This document shows, in pieces, positions 24,856 to 32,632 of a stretch of DNA of 64,000 nucleotides. The position numbers and the translations under genes are program-made. Each line of letters begins with the position of its first letter. Position 1 is the first letter of the stretch. The notes below the pieces were generated by a model that saw only the letters and a program-made list of their open reading frames with translations, did not search any database and was not told where the DNA came from. The DNA comes from Paenibacillus senegalimassiliensis (GTDB taxonomy: Bacteria; Bacillota; Bacilli; Paenibacillales; Paenibacillaceae), in contig NZ_LN909044.1 of the NCBI RefSeq assembly GCF_001486585.1, positions 248,001 through 312,000 on the forward strand, given 5' to 3'.

Positions 24856-26121
24856 ATGAAGGGGTTAACTGCGGCACGTCAGGAGCAAGGTTATGCTCTT
24901 ATATCCGTTTTGCTTTTGCTCGTCATTATCATGGTAATTGGCATGCTGGCGATGGAGACGGTCACCAACTCCCAGGGGATGGTCAACGTCTCCGAGGATA
25001 TTATTACGGCACAAGCAGACGGTGATACCAAATTACAGCTCAAACTTTCGCAGCTTCGCGCGGCAATTATGGCACTGAAGGACGCGGAACGAGTAACGCT
25101 GGATACAGTACGAGAAGTTGCCGCTCCTTTTGTTGAAGCGGGCAGTGTCACACTGGACGAAGAGAACCACAAATATATTGCCGTTGTCGCAGCGGAAGGG
25201 ATATCGAATGAAATCAAGCAAGTGTATCGACGCAAAGTAGAAGTTACTCTAACCTACAATCCCGGTAATTTCCCGCCAGGATCGGAGATGGGAGATTATG
25301 CTCTCGTTAGTCAAGGTTCCATGAATTTGAACGGCGCCCTGATTAACGGCAGCGTCTATTCCTCCGGGTCCCTGACCAATAACAACTCCACGATATCCGG
25401 GACCATTGTAGGTCCAGGCCAGCCATTCCCACCAGATACTCCTCTTCCCGGCCGAGTGGAGGTGGCTGCCATCGTCAGCAGGATGGATCAAGAGATTCGT
25501 TCCTCGAAGGCGGCCTTGTTTGCAGCCAAGCCTGAACCCCTTGGGTTTGAGGTACGAAACAACCAACAGTTCGCTGACTCGGTAGCCTTGAATTCACTAA
25601 AGCTGATGTCAGGGGTAACCTTAAGCGTGGATGGAGACCTGCTTATCAACGGAGAAGTCACGCTGGAAGCCAACGCTTCCATCGAAGTCAGTGGTGTCCT
25701 GTACATTAATGGCAGCTTGCTCATTAATGGGGGGAATCAGACGAAGCTCAAAGCCAGTCTGGTGCGCGTAAATGGACGAACCAATATGAACAGTCAACCT
25801 ACCCTGACGATTACCGGAGACCTGTATACCCATGAATTGGAGGCTAATGGAACACTGCTAGCCAACCGCATTTATGCCAACGGCAGCGTGAACAGCTCGC
25901 TTAATGGGAGCAACCAATTCGCCTTATTCGCTGCCGGATCGATTAATCTGAATAACGGTTCCGCGGCCTCCATCCTGACAGGTTCGATTTATGCCAATGG
26001 GTCACTAACAGTAAACGGTAACCAGAAGGTGACGATAAATGGCGGTGCCGGAGGTACTCCTGGCAATCCCGACAAGCCTTCAGACATACGCTTTGAGGAG
26101 AAAGGAATTGCGATTATGTAA
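24856..26121 (+). CDS. PilX-like minor pilin fused to a beta-solenoid domain
   Basis: This 421-residue protein begins with a basic leader, then GYALISVLLLLVIIMVIGMLAM, a PilX-like hydrophobic segment with a Glu in its downstream end. After about residue 150 the chain turns into short repeats rich in Asn, Gly and Ser (NGS, ANGS, INGS, NGG). They alternate with hydrophobic pairs, as in right-handed beta-helix or bactofilin-like folds, up to about residue 400. The start ATG 24856 is preferred to GTG 24841 because AGGTG is well placed for it. This is much longer than a usual PilX (about 200 residues). It may be an adhesive tip protein of the pilus. Confidence 0.75.
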   Translation: MKGLTAARQEQGYALISVLLLLVIIMVIGMLAMETVTNSQGMVNVSEDIITAQADGDTKLQLKLSQLRAAIMALKDAERVTLDTVREVAAPFVEAGSVTLDEENHKYIAVVAAEGISNEIKQVYRRKVEVTLTYNPGNFPPGSEMGDYALVSQGSMNLNGALINGSVYSSGSLTNNNSTISGTIVGPGQPFPPDTPLPGRVEVAAIVSRMDQEIRSSKAALFAAKPEPLGFEVRNNQQFADSVALNSLKLMSGVTLSVDGDLLINGEVTLEANASIEVSGVLYINGSLLINGGNQTKLKASLVRVNGRTNMNSQPTLTITGDLYTHELEANGTLLANRIYANGSVNSSLNGSNQFALFAAGSINLNNGSAASILTGSIYANGSLTVNGNQKVTINGGAGGTPGNPDKPSDIRFEEKGIAIM

Positions 26122-26129
26122 AGGAAGAC

Positions 26130-26165
26130 AAAAAAAGATGCTCCTCCAGCCTAAAGCTTGGAGAA
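26130..26165 (-). terminator. Terminator on the minus strand
   Basis: On the minus strand the stem CTCCAAGC/GCTGGAG, with one bulge, is followed by GAGCATC and then seven T residues (plus-strand A-run at 26130-26138). It is correctly oriented for the small ORF at 26203-26424. Confidence 0.55.
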
Positions 26166-26202
26166 ACACCTGACATTTTATAATTTGTCACTCTATTATA
26201 GC

Positions 26203-26424
26203 TTAACGATTCTGATTCTCATCTACTGTTTTAAAAAAATAACAAACCCCATACGAAATAAGGCAAATCCCAATGAGTAAGAAAACACTTTTCACAATAA
26301 AATAAGCGATATAATAATTACCTTGATAGGAAGAATTTTGGAGATAATTAGCAACATAATTAGGGATATACAGTATGACTAATCCAGTAATTATTTTAAC
26401 TAGACTAATAAAAAATTTGATAAT
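26203..26424 (-). CDS. Small two-helix membrane protein or remnant without a normal start
   Basis: An open frame of 73 codons reads IIKFFISLVKIITGLVILYI, a short polar middle (NSSYQGNYY) and FIVKSVFLLIGICLISYGVC, then a polar tail ending in ENQNR. This looks like a real two-helix membrane protein. It is much more A/T-rich than the neighbours, and a minus-strand terminator follows. There is no ATG, GTG or TTG at the front: the frame opens right after a TGA, with ATT as first codon and GGGGTG about 10 nt upstream. It may use ATT, be a decayed gene, or have an error near 26425. I do not recognise the family. Confidence 0.35.
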   Translation of the reverse strand: MIKFFISLVKIITGLVILYIPNYVANYLQNSSYQGNYYIAYFIVKSVFLLIGICLISYGVCYFFKTVDENQNR

Positions 26425-26475
26425 TCATACACCCCGTTCTGTTATAACTGGATTTAACGATTGCCAATGTATTCT

Positions 26476-26544
26476 GCCGTTCCCTCCAAGCCCAGAAGCG
26501 CTAATCAGGCGATATCCAAGCTGGAAAGGAACGGCTTTATTTTA
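26476..26544 (+). terminator. Possible plus-strand terminator
   Basis: GCCGTTCC (26476-26483) pairs with GGAACGGC (26528-26535), followed by TTTATTTT. The loop of 44 nt is long, with some inner pairing. It could end the plus-strand minor-pilin transcript; confidence is low because of the loop size and its distance of 350 nt. Confidence 0.35.
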
Positions 26545-26548
26545 GGGA

Positions 26549-27940
26549 TTAAACGGAAACGGTATCTAAATCAGCATTGCGCTTAAATACTTCAGGGTCA
26601 TTCTCGCCAAGCACCTTACCGGTAATGACGCCGGCAGTAATGGAGCCATTGACGTTCAACGCGGTTCTGCCCATATCGATCAGTGGCTCTACGGAAATTA
26701 GCAAGCCCGCCAACGCCACTGGCAGATTCATCGTCGATAATACAATCAGCGAAGCAAAGGTTGCTCCACCGCCAACCCCGGCCACCCCGAAGGAGCTAAT
26801 GACCACAACAAGGATCAAGGTGAGAATGAAACTCCAGCTTAATGGGTCAATGCCAACTGTCGGCGCGATCATAATCGCAAGCATGGCCGGATAAACCCCG
26901 GCGCAGCCATTTTGCCCAATCGTAGCTCCAAAAGAGGCTGACAGATTGGCAATCCCATCAGATACGCCAAGACGCTTGGTTTGTGTCTCTACGTTCAGCG
27001 GAATAGCCGCCGCACTGGAACGCGAGGTGAAAGCAAACACCAAGGTTGGCAACACCTTGCGCAGATATTGCACCGGGTTATAGTTGAAAATAGCCAGCAG
27101 GATCAGATGGATGATAAACATCACGATCAAGGCTACATAAGAGGCCCCTACAAACTTGATCAGCTTTAGGATTTCTTCCGCATTCGTCGTGGCCGTTACA
27201 TTCGTAATTAATGCCAGGATACCATAAGGTGTCAGGCGCAATACCAACGTAACAATGCGCATAACCACGCCGTACACAGCCTCTACCATTTTACGGAACA
27301 TGTCGGCTTGCTCAGGCTTCTTCTTATCCAGCCCCAGCACGGCCACGCCGATGAAGGCGGAGAAAATCACAACAGCCAGCGTAGATGTGCTGCGTGCTCC
27401 TGTCATATCAGCAAACGGATTAGTAGGAATGAAGTCGAGCACCTGCTGTGGAATGGTCTTGCCTTCCACGGTTCCCAGCCGCTCTTCCAGGGCTACTCCA
27501 CGTTTCTGCTCCCGTTCCCCCGCTTCAATCTCTATGGCCTTGAGATCAAAGGTCAAGGTGGTTACGATACTCACCGCAGCAGCTATTGCCGTTGTAATCA
27601 ACAGAATGGCGATGATCAGACCGCTCATTTTACCCAGATTCTGCTTGCCCTTCAAATTCATAATGGCTGAAATGATCGATACCATAATTAATGGAATGAC
27701 CACCATTTGCAACAAGCCTACATATCCACGTCCCGCCAGGTTAAACCAATCTGTGGACTTGGAGATTACCTCAGAGCCCGCTCCATACGCCAGTTGCAGG
27801 ATGACACCAAACACAAGCCCAAGTCCCAGTCCTGTAAACACCCGCTTTGTAAAAGAAATATGCTTCTTCTGCATCCATACCAGAACACCGATAAGCACTA
27901 GCATAACCGCTACATTAATGATGATACGCAACGTATCCAT
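26549..27940 (-). CDS. tcyP: Sodium-coupled L-cystine symporter TcyP
   Basis: This is a 463-residue dicarboxylate/amino acid:cation symporter family protein, the same length as B. subtilis TcyP and similar along its whole length by inspection. Motifs include FTSRSSAAAIPLNVE (hairpin 1 serine-rich motif), GQNGCAGVYPAM and the NLPVALAGLLISVEPLIDMGRTALNV end segment. It imports cystine as a sulfur source. It is a lone gene with 200 nt of A/T-rich upstream sequence holding repeated ATCCT-type words (near 28055-28095). These may be a CymR-type site, but I cannot confirm that. Confidence 0.9.
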   Translation of the reverse strand: MDTLRIIINVAVMLVLIGVLVWMQKKHISFTKRVFTGLGLGLVFGVILQLAYGAGSEVISKSTDWFNLAGRGYVGLLQMVVIPLIMVSIISAIMNLKGKQNLGKMSGLIIAILLITTAIAAAVSIVTTLTFDLKAIEIEAGEREQKRGVALEERLGTVEGKTIPQQVLDFIPTNPFADMTGARSTSTLAVVIFSAFIGVAVLGLDKKKPEQADMFRKMVEAVYGVVMRIVTLVLRLTPYGILALITNVTATTNAEEILKLIKFVGASYVALIVMFIIHLILLAIFNYNPVQYLRKVLPTLVFAFTSRSSAAAIPLNVETQTKRLGVSDGIANLSASFGATIGQNGCAGVYPAMLAIMIAPTVGIDPLSWSFILTLILVVVISSFGVAGVGGGATFASLIVLSTMNLPVALAGLLISVEPLIDMGRTALNVNGSITAGVITGKVLGENDPEVFKRNADLDTVSV

Positions 27941-28143
27941 GACTGCACTCTCCCCCTGTATAACGTCTTACATTATTATTCGCTTGCCTTCGGACTTTAT
28001 GCCCGAATTCAAAAGCACAAAATGTATAATAGCACAAACACAAGTATTTAGATAGGATTAATTTCAGGACTAAATCAATCTTGAGGATTATTTCCGGAAG
28101 AATTAGATATATCCATGGCAGGAAATAATAGGGATATCAAGGT

Positions 28144-28473
28144 TTGATATTTGTGGTAGCATATGAAGATAATATCGAGAATTTTGATTTATTCGTTTCA
28201 AATGTGAAGACATTACTTGCAACAGCAAGAGAAAATAATATAGAGGTTATCTATATACGTCATGATGATGGAATCGGAGAAGAACTGACAAAGGGAGCGG
28301 CAGGGTTCGAACATGGATTCCAAATCACCATTCCTGAGTATACCAACTCCACGGTGGATAACCGCTTCTTGTCTGCTGAACATAGCTACAAGTACTATAA
28401 TGAATTTATCTGGAATAGAAGATATGCAAATTGCGTTACGATGGAAGAAGTGCTGGGCATCATGAATTTATAG
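28144..28473 (+). pseudogene. Isochorismatase-like cysteine hydrolase, internally deleted
   Basis: This 109-codon frame (TTG at 28144) reads like parts of an isochorismatase-family hydrolase: DLFVSNVKTLLATARENNIEVIYIRHDDG, then FEHGFQITIPEYTNSTVDN and a normal C-terminus. The family usually has about 170-190 residues. Two parts are missing: the first strand with its catalytic Asp (VIDxQ), and an internal stretch of about 65 residues containing the catalytic Cys. The internal loss is in frame and falls between two places where a GFE-type sequence would be expected, which suggests recombination between short repeats. No clear ribosome site precedes it. It is most likely inactive. Confidence 0.7.
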
Positions 28474-28504
28474 ATTTCTACTTAAAAAGCATGTAAAAAT
28501 AGAG

Positions 28505-28541
28505 CAAGGAGCCTGCAAATGAATGCAAGCTCCTTGTTTTC
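28505..28541. terminator. Terminator after mdxG, bidirectional
   Basis: The stem CAAGGAGC-c-TGCA pairs with TGCA-a-GCTCCTTG, followed by TTTT on the plus strand and by GCTCTATTTTT on the minus strand. It lies directly beyond the mdxG stop and also after the isochorismatase remnant. Confidence 0.8.
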
Positions 28542-28543
28542 TG

Positions 28544-29389
28544 CTACCCTTTGCTGGCGCCGGACGTTAATCCGTCCACCAACAGCCGCTGCAGGAACAT
28601 GAACAGAATGGTAATTGGCAGTGCTATTAGCACAGCTCCGGCGGCAAACAACGTAAAGTTTGTATTCTGGTTGCTGCTGACCATATCCCACATGCCCACA
28701 GCCAATGTCCAATTCTCCTTCGTCCGCAGGACCAGCTTGGCGAAGATGAAGTCCACCCAAGGACCAACGAACTGAGTTAATGCCATGTACGTTAACATCG
28801 GCTTGGAGAGCGGCAAGATGATTCTGCGGAAGATCAGGAAGTTGCTGGCTCCATCAATCCGGGCCGCTTCATCCAATGAGCGAGGAATCGTATCCAGAAA
28901 CCCCTTGGCAATAAAGGTGCCCCCTAGTGGCGCCCCCGCCGCATACACGATAATTAGCGCCAAATGTGTGTCGAGTAGTTGCAATTCCCGTAGCAGCAAG
29001 TAAATTGCAATCATACTCATAAAGCCAGGGAACATCCCCAGCACGAGCAAGCCCGATAATGCTGTCTTGCGACCACGGAAGCGGAAGCGAGATACCGCAT
29101 AGCTGGTTAACAGGGTTAACAGCACACCCAGCAACATAGAGAACACGGCAATTTTGAGCGTATTCAGATACCATGTGCCAAACAGATAGGTTTCCGAGGT
29201 AAACAGTTCTATATAATGGTCAAATGTAAACTGCTCTGGAATCAAGGTCTTGCTGTACAACGATTTCCCAGGCCGCAAAGAGCCGAAGATGACCCAGAGT
29301 GCAGGGTATACCGCTGCCACGCACAACAGAATGAGCGTTACATAGCTGGCAGCCAGCCGAATTCCGTTTCGCATTTTCCGTCCACTCAT
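28544..29389 (-). CDS. mdxG: Maltodextrin ABC transporter permease MdxG/MalG-like
   Basis: This 281-residue permease has six helices. The EAA loop that contacts the ATPase reads LDEAARIDGASNFLIFRRIILPLSKP. It is the second permease of the importer and overlaps mdxF by 4 nt (ATGA). No ATPase gene is in the window, so the importer probably uses a shared MsmX-type ATPase encoded elsewhere, as in other Firmicutes. The protein is complete and of normal length. Confidence 0.9.
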   Translation of the reverse strand: MSGRKMRNGIRLAASYVTLILLCVAAVYPALWVIFGSLRPGKSLYSKTLIPEQFTFDHYIELFTSETYLFGTWYLNTLKIAVFSMLLGVLLTLLTSYAVSRFRFRGRKTALSGLLVLGMFPGFMSMIAIYLLLRELQLLDTHLALIIVYAAGAPLGGTFIAKGFLDTIPRSLDEAARIDGASNFLIFRRIILPLSKPMLTYMALTQFVGPWVDFIFAKLVLRTKENWTLAVGMWDMVSSNQNTNFTLFAAGAVLIALPITILFMFLQRLLVDGLTSGASKG

Positions 29390-30687
29390 TGGATCATATC
29401 CTCCTCTTTAAACGACTTGGTTCTACGATAGTTGTAAATGGAGAATGAGGCGATGATCACGAAAATGATAATGCCGATGGCCGAAGCCATATTGTATTTG
29501 TTCTGATTCAGGGTCAGCTTGTAGAGCCAGGTCACCAGCAGGTCGGTTGCACCGGCATACTGGTAATCCCCCTTGACCGGGTCTCCTCCCGTAAGCAAGA
29601 AGATGGCATTGAAGTTGTTGATGTTGCCAGCAAACTGCGCAATCAGTGTGGGTGCCGTCGTGAACATAATCATGGGCATCGTCACGATCTTGAATTTCTG
29701 GAATCCCGTGGCCCCGTCCACTTCGGCTGCTTCGTACAAATCCTTGGGAATCGTAGTCAATACACCTAGAATGAGCAGCATGGACACCGGAATACCTACC
29801 CACATATTGACGATGATAACCGTTACCTTGGCCCAGAACGGGTCCGTCAACCAGGGCAGACCTCCCAGGCCGAAATAGCCGAGATATTGATTAATAGGCC
29901 CAAATTGCCCATTGAACATATTTCTCATGACGAGTAATGAGATCAACTGCGGGATGGCGTAAGGGAGAATCAGGATCGTTCTCCAAAGGCCCTTGAAACG
30001 AATGCCCTTCTGATTAATCAGCAAGGCAACGAGCATCCCCCCGAAATAGGTTGTGACCGTGGATAGCACCGCCCAGATAATCGTCCAGGTCAGCACTCCG
30101 TAAAACGTATGGCTCCAGGTCTTGAGCGCGATCAAGTCCTTGAACGTCCCGAATCCGACCCAATCTACCAGCATGGCTGGAGGGATGTGCTTCGGTGCCG
30201 AATAGTTCGTAAATGCTAGCAGCACCATGAACAGGATAGGCATAACGGTGAAGAACAGAATGCCTGTGGCCGGGATACTTAAGAAGGCAACAGCAAATTT
30301 GTAATCCAACACGTAACGCACGGACTGACCAAAATTATTTGGCTTCTTGCCCGTATCTCTCAACTTCCCGATGTTATAGGCATCCCTCACGTTCATGATG
30401 TAAATGACCAGGAACACAGCCAGAAACAACAGGGTGATCAAGCTTTGTATCATGATGAATATGGAGTGATCTCCGTCGATCCATTTGCCCTTGACCAGCA
30501 ATCTGGGGACCTCACCCAAGGTGACGATGCCCCAAATCGCATTGCCCAAATTTCTTATAAAGTAGGTAATCCCGAACACTTCCACCAGCAGCATAAGCAA
30601 GCCCTTAATGTACTGCCGGTTATATAGCTGTCCAAGTCCCATGCATAATATCGACAGGATGGTTGCGGTTCTCTTGTGTCTATCCAT
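29386..30687 (-). CDS. mdxF: Maltodextrin ABC transporter permease MdxF/MalF-like
   Basis: This 433-residue permease has a long N-terminal region with two extra helices and a loop before the transport domain, as in MdxF and MalF. The EAA loop reads LYEAAEVDGATGFQKFKIVTMPMI. The final part (FNAIFLLTGGDPVKGDYQYAGATDLL) is typical of maltose-type permeases. It lies 50 nt after mdxE and overlaps mdxG. Confidence 0.93.
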   Translation of the reverse strand: MDRHKRTATILSILCMGLGQLYNRQYIKGLLMLLVEVFGITYFIRNLGNAIWGIVTLGEVPRLLVKGKWIDGDHSIFIMIQSLITLLFLAVFLVIYIMNVRDAYNIGKLRDTGKKPNNFGQSVRYVLDYKFAVAFLSIPATGILFFTVMPILFMVLLAFTNYSAPKHIPPAMLVDWVGFGTFKDLIALKTWSHTFYGVLTWTIIWAVLSTVTTYFGGMLVALLINQKGIRFKGLWRTILILPYAIPQLISLLVMRNMFNGQFGPINQYLGYFGLGGLPWLTDPFWAKVTVIIVNMWVGIPVSMLLILGVLTTIPKDLYEAAEVDGATGFQKFKIVTMPMIMFTTAPTLIAQFAGNINNFNAIFLLTGGDPVKGDYQYAGATDLLVTWLYKLTLNQNKYNMASAIGIIIFVIIASFSIYNYRRTKSFKEEDMIQ

Positions 30688-30737
30688 CTTCCTTCTCCTC
30701 TCCGCCCGCGAAAATTAAGGAGTGACTCACGGGCAGC

Positions 30738-32060
30738 TTATTGCGCTGCACCGTTGTTCAAATCCTCAATTTGCTTCATCGCCTTCTCCATCGCTGCTTT
30801 TGGATCTGCGTTATTGTTCCAAATCTCCGGCAAGGCGGCATTCATAGGTGCCCATACGTTAGCCATTTCCGGAATGGACGGCATCGGCTGCGAGTTCTTC
30901 GCTTGCTCGGCAAATGCGGACACGTATGGATCATTCTTGATCTGATCTGCTTCGAGCGCCTCCACATTGGTCGGAACGGCTCCTACTTTTTCATTCAACA
31001 GAAGCTGTGCATCTTTGGAAGAGGCAAAGTTAGCAAATAACTTGGCAGCATTCGGATATTGAGTGAAGGAGTTCACGACCCACACCTTAATCCCCGAGAA
31101 TGTGATAGCCGTCTCTCCGTTCACGGACGGATATGGGGCGAGCCCCAAGTCATCACCCAGCGCGGCCTTATAGCCCGCAAGCTCCCATGGCCCGTTGATG
31201 TCCATAGCGACATCGCCTGCGTTAAACAAACTGCGCTTGATATCCGGGTTGATATCTCCGCTGTTGATGGGCAATATTTCCTTCAAGCTCTGATAAACTT
31301 TCAAACCTTCGATGGCACCATCTGTAGTTAACCCAATATCCAGCGGGTTTGTACCGTTCTCCCCGAAGAGGTAACCCCCGGTGCTGGCAATGAAGGGATA
31401 GTTAAAGTACATATTGCCCGTCTCCCACATAATGCCGTATCTGTTCGTCGCTTTATCTGTAAATGTCTTGCCAAAATCAATAACATCCTGAAAATCCTTC
31501 GGCGCCTCAGGTAAAATCGACTTGTTATAGTATAAGGCCATCGTTTCAGCCGCACGCGGATAACCATACAGCGTACCATCAAACGTCGATCCCTGGATCG
31601 AGGCCTCCGTATTGTTGTTGGTCGTCTCTTCGGCGAATACATCATTAGCCAGAATCAAGCCGGATGTCGCTGCATTTCCCAAATGGTCATGCGGTACGAT
31701 CAGCACGTCGGCAGCCAGACCGGATGGACCATCCTGGGTCAGCTTACCTACCTGATCCGGTGGAGCTACCTCTTCAATCTTCACTTTGACTCCGTATTTA
31801 TCGGTAAATTGCTTGGCAATTTCTTCGGTAAATACCTTCTCTTCCTTGCTCTCCCACACTAGCAGTTCTGCGCCTTCTTCGGGAACCAAGTCCTCAGGAG
31901 CCACGTTCTCTTCTGTATCCGCCCCTCCGCTGTTCGCGTTCTGGTTGGACGGCGTATTGGCCGGAGTATTACTGCCACTTCTGTTCGGACCGCAGGCCGT
32001 AATTGAGACGACCAGCAGCAAAGCGATAGCCATTGTCAGTATCTTTCTGGATTTCTTCAT
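30738..32060 (-). CDS. mdxE: Maltodextrin-binding lipoprotein MdxE/MalE-like
   Basis: This 440-residue extracellular binding protein has a lipoprotein signal with Cys22 in VSITAC, a Ser/Asn/Asp-rich linker to about residue 60, and then the family 1 solute-binding fold (LLVWESKEEKVFTEEIAKQF). Sugar-binding aromatics appear in NGPWELAGYK and the last third. The open frame extends upstream to 32267, but the start at 32060 is clear: GGGAGGG is 8 nt before the ATG and a lipoprotein signal follows. It heads mdxEFG. Its leader has a SigA promoter, an operator of the local LacI-type regulator and one good cre site for CcpA. Confidence 0.93.
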   Translation of the reverse strand: MKKSRKILTMAIALLLVVSITACGPNRSGSNTPANTPSNQNANSGGADTEENVAPEDLVPEEGAELLVWESKEEKVFTEEIAKQFTDKYGVKVKIEEVAPPDQVGKLTQDGPSGLAADVLIVPHDHLGNAATSGLILANDVFAEETTNNNTEASIQGSTFDGTLYGYPRAAETMALYYNKSILPEAPKDFQDVIDFGKTFTDKATNRYGIMWETGNMYFNYPFIASTGGYLFGENGTNPLDIGLTTDGAIEGLKVYQSLKEILPINSGDINPDIKRSLFNAGDVAMDINGPWELAGYKAALGDDLGLAPYPSVNGETAITFSGIKVWVVNSFTQYPNAAKLFANFASSKDAQLLLNEKVGAVPTNVEALEADQIKNDPYVSAFAEQAKNSQPMPSIPEMANVWAPMNAALPEIWNNNADPKAAMEKAMKQIEDLNNGAAQ

Positions 32061-32111
32061 AGTTAACCCTCCCAGTTTGTTAAAGACGTAATCTAGCATA
32101 CTTGCCATAAC

Positions 32112-32125
32112 AGTAAGCGTTTTCA
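32112..32125 (-). promoter_or_regulatory. CcpA cre site in the mdxE leader
   Basis: On the minus strand TGAAAACGCTTACT matches 13 of 14 positions of TGWAANCGNTNWCA. It lies about 90 nt downstream of the likely transcription start, so it would act as a roadblock under glucose. A second weaker site, AAAGCGCTTT, is at 32189-32198, close to the likely start point. Confidence 0.7.
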
Positions 32126-32210
32126 GCAAATATGCGAGCCTGCCGATATTTGAGGTGCATCGCCTATGTGCTAGCTCACCAACTACCGAAAGCGCTTTAT
32201 CTACGGGAAC

Positions 32211-32252
32211 ATCATACATCACGCCAAGCTCTTTGTTAAAACGTTTGCACAA
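32211..32252 (-). promoter_or_regulatory. mdxE promoter with LacI-family operator
   Basis: On the minus strand TTAACA (32234-32239) and TATGAT (32211-32216) are 17 nt apart. TTAAAACGTTTGCACAA (32236-32252, plus reading) overlaps the -35 box. It differs in one base from the site upstream of pgmB, so both are probably bound by the regulator encoded at 34460-35494. Confidence 0.75.
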
Positions 32253-32455
32253 CGTATATTCAGCCATTTAGAGTTATTTTTTCTTGAATATCTTCCGTTT
32301 TCTTTGTATTACTTAAATTTCCTCATTACGTTATCAATATTCCTTAGTATACATTGAGATTTTTTGCACAAGAACAATAGATTAACACTTTTGATCTAAG
32401 TCGACAAGCCTAGATAAAATGAGAAAAACCCTTGTTATATCGCTATTTTCTCTTC

Positions 32456-32484
32456 TTGTGCAACAGTTTGAACAATGCTATAAT
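32456..32484 (+). promoter_or_regulatory. Neopullulanase promoter with LacI-family operator
   Basis: TTGTGC (32456-32461) and TATAAT (32479-32484) are 17 nt apart. The spacer and -35 are covered by TTGTGCAACAGTTTGAA (32456-32472). Read on the other strand this is TTCAAACTGTTGCACAA, a 15 of 17 match to the operator at pgmB. Repression by occlusion is expected. Confidence 0.75.
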
Positions 32485-32518
32485 GCGGTTAAATAAAACA
32501 TGAAGGCACTGCTACCCT

Positions 32519-32566
32519 AAAGGTACATCCTCTGACCGGTTATCCGGCCTGGATGTGCCTTTTCTT
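32519..32566 (+). terminator. Terminator-like hairpin in the neopullulanase leader
   Basis: AAAGGTACATCC pairs with GGATGTGCCTTT (one G-U type pair), with an inner CCGG/CCGG stem, followed by TTTTCTT. It lies about 30 nt after the predicted transcription start and 70 nt before the gene, so it may act as an attenuator or release a short leader RNA. Confidence 0.65.
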
Positions 32567-32632
32567 GGCTTCGGCGCTCCTGAATTAGCTACCGAACGCC
32601 TTGCTTACTAACGACTAAGGAGGAATTCTACT

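Noticed and set aside
32061..32267. N-terminal extension of the maltodextrin-binding protein
   Set aside because: This part contains the promoter, the operator and a cre site, and a correct lipoprotein signal begins at 32060.
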